Assembly (NCBI GenBank): GCA_910576855.1
Contig: CAJTJP010000006.1
Coordinates: 42,064-106,063 of the forward strand
Reading direction: 5' to 3'
From: Erysipelotrichales bacterium
Lineage (GTDB): Bacteria > Bacillota_I > Bacilli_A > Erysipelotrichales > Erysipelotrichaceae
DNA length: 64,000 nucleotides
Shown: positions 57,724 through 64,000 of the stretch, one piece after another
How the letters are laid out: the number at the start of each line of letters is the position of its first letter
Position numbering within the stretch: the first letter of the stretch is position 1
The notes under the pieces: model-generated
What the model was told of the DNA's origin: nothing
Database searches by the model: none
The model's input: the letters and a program-made list of their open reading frames with translations, nothing else
Made by a program: the position numbers and the translations under genes

Positions 57724-57758
57724 GGCTGGAAAACAGCCGTTAAGAAAGGAGCTTATTT

Positions 57759-58004
57759 ATGTGCAACAACTGCTTTAACGGATGCGGATGCAATCATGAC
57801 AACGGAGGTAGCTACGATTACAACAATCGCCGCTGCGGCTGCAACGACAACTGCGATTGTGATTTCGGATGCGGATACGGTACCTTCGCCTTTGCTCAGG
57901 CGGCAAGAATCAATCAGCGTATCTTAGCTCGCCGCGCTTGTGAGGATCGTGCTGCTATGCAGTATTTACGCGCAATCAGCTGCGGCTGCCGCAGATGCTG
58001 GTAA
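57759..58004 (+). CDS. Small Cys-rich protein
   Basis: An 81-residue protein with 13 Cys (residues 2, 5, 9, 11, 26, 28, 32, 34, 38, 61, 75, 77, 80). The N-terminal half is Cys/Asn/Gly/Asp-rich (MCNNCFNGCGCNHDNGG); then comes a Cys-poor basic helix (FAQAARINQRILARRACEDR) and a CGCRRCW end. AAAGGAG lies 7 bases before the ATG. No signal peptide. The Cys pattern suggests metal binding or a disulfide-linked coat or shell protein. I do not recognise the family, and function is unknown. Confidence 0.7.
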   Translation: MCNNCFNGCGCNHDNGGSYDYNNRRCGCNDNCDCDFGCGYGTFAFAQAARINQRILARRACEDRAAMQYLRAISCGCRRCW

Positions 58005-58040
58005 CAGTAAAGAATTCTTTTCGCTGAAGCATATTTCAAG

Positions 58041-58083
58041 GGCTGCGTATGCAGGGAATTCTTGCACAAAGCGCAGCCTTTCT
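58041..58083 (+). terminator. Terminator of the Cys-rich gene
   Basis: GGCTGCG (58041-58047) pairs with CGCAGCC (58072-58078), followed by TTTCTCTT; the T-run is weak. Confidence 0.55.
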
Positions 58084-58151
58084 CTTATTTGCTTTTTCAA
58101 CTTAGATGGAATTGCAGCTGATAATTATAAAAATAATACTTTAAGTTAAAC

Positions 58152-58188
58152 ACAAAAGCAGGCATATTTGCGAATGCCTGCTTTTGAT
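58152..58188 (-). terminator. Terminator of glyA
   Basis: Minus-strand AAAAGCAGGCATTCG / ATATGCCTGCTTTTG hairpin 16 bases after the stop; ends in TTTTGTG. Confidence 0.85.
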
Positions 58189-58203
58189 TACAATGCTTTA
58201 TGA

Positions 58204-59451
58204 TTAAAACCTTGAGCACATTTGTGCGTCGTCATGCGGCAGAGGGAATCGATTCGTTAAGCCGATGACTTCCTGATGAACCTTTCTGATATTATCCTCA
58301 CTCGGATTTTTTAATACCGATGCGATCCACAATGCAACCTGCTTAAACTCTGCTTCCTTGAAGCCGCGCGTCGTCATCGCCGCACTGCCTAAACGAATGC
58401 CGCTCGTCACAAACGGCTTTTCGGGATCGTGCGGAATCGTATTTTTATTACATGTGATGCCTGCTTCATCAAGCAGCTTTTCTGCCTGCTTACCGCTCAT
58501 GCCGATGGAGCTCTTGATATCTACAAGGCATAAATGGTTATCGGTACCGCCGCTGACGATACGGAAGCCCTCATTTTTTAAAGCCTCGCTCATTACTGCA
58601 CAATTATCGATGACCTGCTGCTGATAATCCTTAAATTCAGGCTGCAGCGCTTCATAAAAGCACACTGCCTTTGCCGCAATAATATGCATTAACGGCCCGC
58701 CTTGAATACCGGGGAAAATCTTTTTATCCAAAAGCTGTGCATATTTCTCCTTACACAAAATCAAACCGCCGCGCGGTCCGCGCAAGGTTTTATGCGTTGT
58801 CGTTGTCACAAAGTCGCAATACGGTACAGGGCTGGGATGCAGTCCCGCAGCCACAAGACCTGCGATATGCGCCATATCCGCCATCAGATATGCCCCTACC
58901 TCATCTGCGATTTCTCTGAATTTCTTGAAATCGATAATGCGTGGATAAGCACTCGCTCCGGCAACGATAAGCTTCGGCTTACATGCCAGTGCCTTTTGTC
59001 TTACATCCTCATAATCGATTGTTTCATCGTCCTTGCGAACCTCATAGTCGACAAAATTATAAATCGTTCCGCTGAAATTCAACGGGTGTCCGTGAGTCAA
59101 ATGTCCCCCTGAGGTCAAATTCATGCCCAAAACAGTATCCCCCGGCTCCAACAGCGCCATATAAACACCCATATTTGCCTGTGAACCTGAATGAGGCTGA
59201 ACATTCGCATGCTCGGCGGAAAACAGCTCCTTTGCACGATCGATTGCGATAGTCTCAATCGTGTCTACATTCAAACAGCCCCCATAATACCGCTTATTCG
59301 GATAGCCCTCCGCATACTTATTCGTTAAAATACTGCCCGTAGCTTCCAATACATCCTTTGATACATAATTTTCTGAGGCAATCAGCTCAATATTATACAG
59401 CTGACGCTCATGCTCCTGCTTAATCGCTTGCTTAATTAATTTATCCTTCAC
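58204..59451 (-). CDS. glyA: Serine hydroxymethyltransferase
   Basis: A 415-residue PLP enzyme converting serine and tetrahydrofolate to glycine and methylene-THF. The cofactor Lys is in [13 protein letters not shown]; other signatures are [22 protein letters not shown] and [19 protein letters not shown]. It starts with GTG after GGGAG. Monocistronic, with a terminator. Confidence 0.98.
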   Translation of the reverse strand: MKDKLIKQAIKQEHERQLYNIELIASENYVSKDVLEATGSILTNKYAEGYPNKRYYGGCLNVDTIETIAIDRAKELFSAEHANVQPHSGSQANMGVYMALLEPGDTVLGMNLTSGGHLTHGHPLNFSGTIYNFVDYEVRKDDETIDYEDVRQKALACKPKLIVAGASAYPRIIDFKKFREIADEVGAYLMADMAHIAGLVAAGLHPSPVPYCDFVTTTTHKTLRGPRGGLILCKEKYAQLLDKKIFPGIQGGPLMHIIAAKAVCFYEALQPEFKDYQQQVIDNCAVMSEALKNEGFRIVSGGTDNHLCLVDIKSSIGMSGKQAEKLLDEAGITCNKNTIPHDPEKPFVTSGIRLGSAAMTTRGFKEAEFKQVALWIASVLKNPSEDNIRKVHQEVIGLTNRFPLPHDDAQMCSRF

Positions 59452-59581
59452 TTTAACAACTCCCTTTCCGCTAATATCATACCATATTTTTTATGCTTTT
59501 CACTCATAAAATGCTCGACTGACGTTATTTCTTTTAGAAAAAAATGCATTCTGTGAGGAAAAGCTTACTGCTTAGGGCACT

Positions 59582-60958
59582 CTATTGTAATTGCTTATCT
59601 GAGTCCGTCTCTGTACTCAATATCGTACTGTTCAGCCAACCTCCGCAGATATACATCCATTGTGCTGCGATACATTCCATAATATTGCTTAAAATCATTG
59701 CGATCCATATTCCTGTGATGCCCCAATTCGTAACGTGCTGAAACAGTAAAATCAATGGGATTCTGAAAATCCATAAGCGTAATATTCCCAAAATAAATGT
59801 ATATTTGGTATGACCGGCACCGTTGAACACACCGCATAATACCGAATACCAGCACATAAAAATACTGCTGACCGCCGCATATATGACAAATTCCCGTGCA
59901 TAGGAAACAAGTGCTTTTCCGGCTCCGGGCACGAATAAACAAATCAAAGGCTGAGCGAACAGAATCGTAAGCACTCCCAGTGCTGCAGTAAAGCTTTCGG
60001 CAAGCAGCCACGTTTTACGATAGCACTCCTTACAGCGCTCCGGCTGATTGCTGCCTAAGCCATGGGCAACAATTGTCGAGGAAGCTGCCGAAAAGGAAGC
60101 CAAGGGAATACCCGATAAATTGATTATCTTATTCCCTACTCCGTATGCCGACATTGCGACGGCACCGTAGGATACGATATATGTATTCAAGAGCACAAAG
60201 CCCAAGCTTTCCAAAAACTGACCGCCGGAAGCCGGAATACATACCCGAAAAATCAATTTTAAATCCTCCTTATGGAAACGAAAGGAATGAAATCGGATAC
60301 GGACTGCCCTCTTAGTATGAAGCAGCTGATATACGATCAACGGAATTACAAGCCATTTAGAAACAACGGTTGCGACCGCAGCACCGAATACATCCATATG
60401 AAAGACAAAAATAAACAGCGGATCCAGTATAAGATTCGCAATCGAAGCCAATATATTCACCTTGACACCAAGTCTGCTGTTTCCTTCGCTTTGGCAGATT
60501 GCCATATATACATTTAAAATCAACAGACCGACATAATCGAACGCAATGCCGAAAAGATAAAGTCTGCTGTCATTAAACAGCTCTGCCGGAGTTGCAATCA
60601 AATGCAGAATTCCCTGTGCTCCCAATAAAGTAAAGATGCTCAGACCGATGCCTAAAAGTCCTGCCACATACAAAAGCGTTGTCGCAAAACGACTTGCCTC
60701 CTGCAGTTTATTTTCACCAAGTCTTGTGCCGATCAATGCCACAGCTGCTGCCGAAAGACCGCTCGCTAAGGATTGTGCACACCATAATACGGGGCCTACC
60801 AAGGAAACTGCACCGACCTGCAGTTCACCGAGCTGTCCGACCCAAAACGTATCGACGACATTATATAAGGAGTTTACCAGATTTAAAAAGAATAACGGAA
60901 GTGCTAAGCGAAATAACGCCTGAATGACACTTCCTTCATGAAATGCTCGCTGTGTCAT
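59582..60958 (-). CDS. MATE-family multidrug/cation exporter
   Basis: A 458-residue membrane protein with about 12 helices in two halves. The opening is MTQRAFHEGSVIQALFRLAL; the first half has NVVDTFWVGQLGELQVGAVS and the second GAVAMSAYGVGNKI, both typical of MATE proteins. The ATG at 60958 is preferred after GGGGAGTGA; a TTG two codons earlier is unlikely. It follows deoC by 60 bases with no terminator between, so co-transcription is possible. Substrate unknown. Confidence 0.92.
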   Translation of the reverse strand: MTQRAFHEGSVIQALFRLALPLFFLNLVNSLYNVVDTFWVGQLGELQVGAVSLVGPVLWCAQSLASGLSAAAVALIGTRLGENKLQEASRFATTLLYVAGLLGIGLSIFTLLGAQGILHLIATPAELFNDSRLYLFGIAFDYVGLLILNVYMAICQSEGNSRLGVKVNILASIANLILDPLFIFVFHMDVFGAAVATVVSKWLVIPLIVYQLLHTKRAVRIRFHSFRFHKEDLKLIFRVCIPASGGQFLESLGFVLLNTYIVSYGAVAMSAYGVGNKIINLSGIPLASFSAASSTIVAHGLGSNQPERCKECYRKTWLLAESFTAALGVLTILFAQPLICLFVPGAGKALVSYAREFVIYAAVSSIFMCWYSVLCGVFNGAGHTKYTFILGILRLWIFRIPLILLFQHVTNWGITGIWIAMILSNIMECIAAQWMYICGGWLNSTILSTETDSDKQLQ

Positions 60959-61018
60959 AATCAATCACTCCCCTATCTACAATCACATTCCCTTTTTCAT
61001 TTCTGTTGAGCACTTTGA

Positions 61019-61663
61019 TTATTTAGGCTCCAACAGCTTTTTCCCTTTACTGGTTCCGATGCGATCGGCTCCTGCTTCAAGCATCTCCATCATTTCCTCA
61101 TAAGAGGAGATACCGCCCGCCGCCTTTACCTTACAGCGACCCTTTACCGCTTCCTTCATCAGCTTGACATCACTTACTGTAGCACCATGCTCAGAGAATC
61201 CCGTTGATGTTTTCACATAGTCTGCGTTTGCGGCCACGCATAGCTCACACCCTTTTATGATCTCTGCCTCACTCAACAAGCAATTTTCCAAAATCACCTT
61301 TACACAAGCGCCCTGTGCCGCCGTTACCACTGCCTCGATATCCTTTTGTACAGCATCATAATTTCCTGCCTTAAGTTCTCCGATATTGATTACCATATCC
61401 AATTCATCGGCACCATCCAGTACTGCCTGCTTTGCTTCAAACGCTTTTGCGCTAGTGCTCATGGCTCCCAACGGAAAGCCGATGACCGTACATACCTTTA
61501 CCCTGCTGTTCTTTAACAGCTCCCTGCAATAAGAAACCCAACAGCTGTTTACACATACGCTCGCAAACTCATGTGTCATTGCTTCCTCACATAATGTTTT
61601 AATATCAGCTTTTACGGCATTTGCCTTCAACAATGTGTGGTCGATATATCGATTTAACTTCAT
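61019..61663 (-). CDS. deoC: Deoxyribose-phosphate aldolase
   Basis: A 214-residue class I aldolase splitting deoxyribose 5-phosphate to acetaldehyde and glyceraldehyde 3-phosphate. The Schiff-base Lys is in [17 protein letters not shown] holds a second key Lys; ELDMVINIG has the catalytic Asp. AAGGAGGAAGG precedes the ATG. The 61664-61820 gap upstream holds a possible 19-residue frame ([19 protein letters not shown]) without a good ribosome binding site. Confidence 0.97.
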   Translation of the reverse strand: MKLNRYIDHTLLKANAVKADIKTLCEEAMTHEFASVCVNSCWVSYCRELLKNSRVKVCTVIGFPLGAMSTSAKAFEAKQAVLDGADELDMVINIGELKAGNYDAVQKDIEAVVTAAQGACVKVILENCLLSEAEIIKGCELCVAANADYVKTSTGFSEHGATVSDVKLMKEAVKGRCKVKAAGGISSYEEMMEMLEAGADRIGTSKGKKLLEPK

Positions 61664-61820
61664 AAGCCTTCCTCCTTGATACAGCCGGTGATCTGCATCT
61701 TTTTTTCTTTTCTTTATATTTGTATCTTTTTATCTTTACCGGTTATTTTTAACTCATCATTATTTATTTTCATTGCCTCTGTTCGCTCTTAAGCTCCGCC
61801 AGCTCATTGTGCTCTGCTTC

Positions 61821-62807
61821 TCAGTCTGCTTCATTTTGTCTCTGCGCGATTGCTTGACTTCGATAAGCCTTTAAATACGGGTGGCAAAAGGCACTGCGGC
61901 ATGAGAAATATAAAATCAAAAAGCGCACCGCCTCAATACATACAAACAACAGCTTGATTAACGGCTCAATCAGCGGGTCATTGAACAGCTCAATATAGCT
62001 TTCATAGCTCATAATAAGTCTGATGATTTCACCGCAAACAGCCGCAAAGATAAAATACGGACTCCACAAATTACCCAAATACATTCCGATCACGGGTATG
62101 CTCCAAACCATTGCCGAAAACAAGCATTCCGAAAACAATAAATATTGAATAGCCAAAATTGAATCACTCAGTTCCGGTAGTTTTGAACTCATAATGCCCA
62201 AAAGCACAAAAATCAACAGTATGCTGATATACAGACATATACCTAAACGTAATGCACATCGCTTTAACAGCCAGCGGCTTTTTTCCTCGGCCTTTGAATA
62301 CATGATCGGAGCACTTTCCTCCACCCGCTCTAATTGCGCAAGCTCATCATCAAATAAGTCATCCACATTCCAAATCGCTCGTATCGTTTTCGACAGCATC
62401 AAGCGAATACCTCCGTATATCATCATTGCACTTTTTAAAACAAAAAGCACTTGAAAAATATAACGAAGCGTTTTCGGCTCCCATTGTACTTGAAATAATG
62501 CCGGTGCTTCGCGATAGATATAAACAGAAGCTATAAGACAAAGCCAATAGCACCATCGTCCAAGCTTATTAAATTTCCACATCATTCTAAGCGGAATACA
62601 CCAAAGCAGCAGCGTCCCCAAGCAATATGCGATATAGTCAGACAGATAGGTACTCGCTTCAGTGATTCTTGTCAAAACATATAGATTTAACGCACTGTAA
62701 AGCAACAAGCCAATAAACAGCAGCAATGATAAAAAGCGCAGATCTTGTTTACCCTGTCTTTGTCTTTTTTTATACCGTTTTCTTATTGCTTCTGCATCAC
62801 CCTGCAT
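61821..62807 (-). CDS. Multipass membrane protein of unknown function
   Basis: A 328-residue protein; the start at 62807 (MQGDAEAIRKRYKKRQRQGK) follows AAGGTG and lies after the -10 box at 62830, which rules out the longer frame. A basic N-terminus is followed by about eight membrane segments (for example FLSLLLFIGLLLYSALNLYV and ISILLIFVLLGIMSS). It ends QRQNEAD then TGA, and the frame stays open for 16 more codons reading EAEHNELAELKSEQRQ. No family recognised. Confidence 0.75.
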   Translation of the reverse strand: MQGDAEAIRKRYKKRQRQGKQDLRFLSLLLFIGLLLYSALNLYVLTRITEASTYLSDYIAYCLGTLLLWCIPLRMMWKFNKLGRWCYWLCLIASVYIYREAPALFQVQWEPKTLRYIFQVLFVLKSAMMIYGGIRLMLSKTIRAIWNVDDLFDDELAQLERVEESAPIMYSKAEEKSRWLLKRCALRLGICLYISILLIFVLLGIMSSKLPELSDSILAIQYLLFSECLFSAMVWSIPVIGMYLGNLWSPYFIFAAVCGEIIRLIMSYESYIELFNDPLIEPLIKLLFVCIEAVRFLILYFSCRSAFCHPYLKAYRSQAIAQRQNEAD

Positions 62808-62829
62808 GGCTTCACCTTCATTCGTGTAC

Positions 62830-62835
62830 ATTATA
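62830..62835 (-). promoter_or_regulatory. -10 box of the membrane protein gene
   Basis: Minus strand TATAAT about 23 bases before the start codon; only a weak TGGTAA is at the -35 place (17-base spacer). Confidence 0.5.
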
Positions 62836-63045
62836 ACGGAAATAAACAAGGATTACCAGTGAGACTGAATAATTATCCGGTGTATGTGATTGTCGCTGTG
62901 TTCGACTTCAATGATTTTATATTGTCTTTTATTCTGTACATCAGACTCTATATACAAGGTATATAAAACATTTGAAAACAGTCAATGCTTATCGCTTTTG
63001 CGCTCATATGAATAAAAAAATTCCTATTGCATATATTAGTCTTGT

Positions 63046-63065
63046 ATAGACACCATGTAGTCTAT
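63046..63065. promoter_or_regulatory. Inverted repeat upstream of the XRE regulator gene
   Basis: ATAGAC and GTCTAT separated by 8 bases, about 63 bases before the start; a possible autoregulatory operator. No clear promoter boxes are seen next to it. Confidence 0.35.
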
Positions 63066-63127
63066 CAGACCATTCATAATTGTTCGGATCCTCTGTAAAA
63101 TTAATTTATAAAAAGGTTGGTGTACTA

Positions 63128-63484
63128 ATGAATAAATCTAAAAAGAAGTTTGATTTCGCACCTATTGGTAAAGCAATTAAAAATGCCAGAGTGAGTAAGG
63201 GGATGACAAGAGAACAGCTTTGTAATATCATCGATATTGATCCTCGTTATTTGGCTCACCTTGAAAATGACGGACGTTGCCCGAGCATGGATTTGTTTTA
63301 TCGGCTCGTTACTTACTTTAACATTTCTGTAGACTATTTTTTTCTTCAACAGGGACAGAAAACGGAATGTACGACAGAACAGCAGGCTTTGATACATGAT
63401 GTCATGAAGCTTGATACAGATATGGTTCACTGCTTACAAGGTGTCGCTAATGCCTTATTGCAGTATAAGCAAAAAAAGCAATAA
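63128..63484 (+). CDS. XRE-family transcriptional regulator
   Basis: A 118-residue protein starting at 63128 (MNKSKKKFDFAPIGKAIKNA). An HTH domain covers about residues 13-70 (IGKAIKNARVSKGMTREQLC, IDPRYLAHLENDGRCPSMDL). The C-terminal half is a short helical part (LDTDMVHCLQGVANALLQYK). AAGG with a long spacing precedes the ATG; the in-frame extension upstream has no ribosome binding site. Target genes are unknown; the inverted repeat before it may be its own site. Confidence 0.88.
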   Translation: MNKSKKKFDFAPIGKAIKNARVSKGMTREQLCNIIDIDPRYLAHLENDGRCPSMDLFYRLVTYFNISVDYFFLQQGQKTECTTEQQALIHDVMKLDTDMVHCLQGVANALLQYKQKKQ

Positions 63485-63660
63485 GGAGCGCTGAAATAAA
63501 AGACGCAAAATAATGCAGGAGTTAGTCAGTGTAATGATCTTAGCTTCTTTATCATGGAACGGTACACGTGTGGAACATTTATTTTTATCGTGTCGTTTTG
63601 AGTTATTTTCGTCATATCATAGTGATGCTTCGCATCCAACTCATTATAAAGAAAAGAATC

Positions 63661-63694
63661 CCGTTATAGTTATAAATAATATAACGGATTTTTT
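63661..63694 (+). terminator. Terminator downstream of the XRE regulator
   Basis: CCGTTATA (63661-63668) pairs with TATAACGG (63680-63687), followed by a T6 run. The 63485-63660 stretch has no convincing gene. Confidence 0.85.
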
Positions 63695-63928
63695 ATGTCC
63701 TGTTTTGAAGCTCTTGTATCTTTTACAAGCAAAACATTGAAGCAGCATAACAATATTTGAAATAATAATCGCATGATAACAATGTTTAAATTACAGAAAC
63801 AGTAATTAAAGATTATTTTCGTGAAGTGCAAAAGTAACTTCCACTACTAAAGGTCGAAAAATATATAGTGGAAATAAGTGATACAAAAGCGATAAATAAA
63901 GAAAATATGAGAAGTTTCTAAGGAAGTA

Positions 63929-63958
63929 TTGAAATAAAATCGTAGTTCATGGTATACT
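63929..63958 (+). promoter_or_regulatory. Promoter pointing off the right edge
   Basis: TTGAAA (63929-63934), 18-base spacer, TATACT (63953-63958). An SD-like AAAAGGA lies at the very end of the window, so a plus-strand gene probably starts just beyond. The 63695-63928 stretch shows nothing else. Confidence 0.6.
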
Positions 63959-64000
63959 ATCAACGTCATGTAAGAGAAATTTCAACCACGACAAAAGGAA

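Noticed and set aside
63513..63740. 75-residue plus-strand open frame
   Set aside because: It contains the terminator of the regulator gene, lacks a ribosome binding site and has no recognisable pattern.

Overview
The window looks like the chromosome of a low-GC Bacillota of the Erysipelotrichia type (close to Solobacterium/Bulleidia-like bacteria; the family-level guess is inference). The support is AT-rich DNA, strong AGGAGG-type ribosome binding sites, the Bacillus-like order of str, rpl and rpo genes, and two features shared with Mollicutes: a ribosomal protein L11 lacking the usual PxPPxGP turn, and an Asn at the rifampicin His526 position of RpoB. Most genes lie on the minus strand.

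Left edge (1-3.6 kb): a truncated Wadjet-type (MksBEFG-like condensin) plasmid-defence operon (jetA-jetB-jetC) next to a self-inhibited Fic AMP-transferase gene with its own promoter. 3.8-7.8 kb: the rplM-rpsI operon with an L13 leader, a small unknown gene and a type I pullulanase. 7.9-18 kb, accessory: two near-identical, inverted full-length Rpn (PD-(D/E)XK recombination-promoting nuclease) genes and a stand-alone Rpn C-terminal gene. They bracket an 1838-residue surface protein with calcium-binding type repeats and an ECF sigma factor fused to a membrane domain. Each Rpn gene carries an internal promoter, ribosome binding site and in-frame GTG, the layout of the RpnL/RpnS toxin and intragenic antitoxin pair.

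18-34 kb, core information genes: rpsL-rpsG-fusA-tuf, rplK-rplA, rplJ-rplL (with L10 leader), an RsmC-type methyltransferase, and rpoB-rpoC. RpoB has a lineage-type insertion and both large subunits have acidic tails.

34-49 kb, a carbohydrate regulon: two very large secreted GH20 beta-hexosaminidases, a GlcNAc/glucose-type PTS (EIICB and separate EIIA) and a BglG/LicT-type antiterminator. Both GH20 genes start with the same 5' leader: a TTGCAT-17-TATAAT promoter, then a ribonucleic antiterminator (RAT) element overlapping a strong terminator, with catabolite (cre) sites. This gives a readable circuit in which the PTS senses amino sugar, phosphorylation controls the antiterminator, and the antiterminator lets RNA polymerase into the glycosidase genes. 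A decayed third Rpn copy lies beyond it.

49.7-57.3 kb: upp followed by a full F1Fo ATP synthase operon whose c subunit has the Na+-binding signature (Gln30, Glu63, Thr64, Tyr68). 57.7-64 kb: a Cys-rich 81-residue protein, glyA, a MATE exporter, deoC, an unknown membrane protein, and an XRE-type regulator. A promoter points off the right edge. I saw no rRNA, tRNA, CRISPR array or intact IS element.
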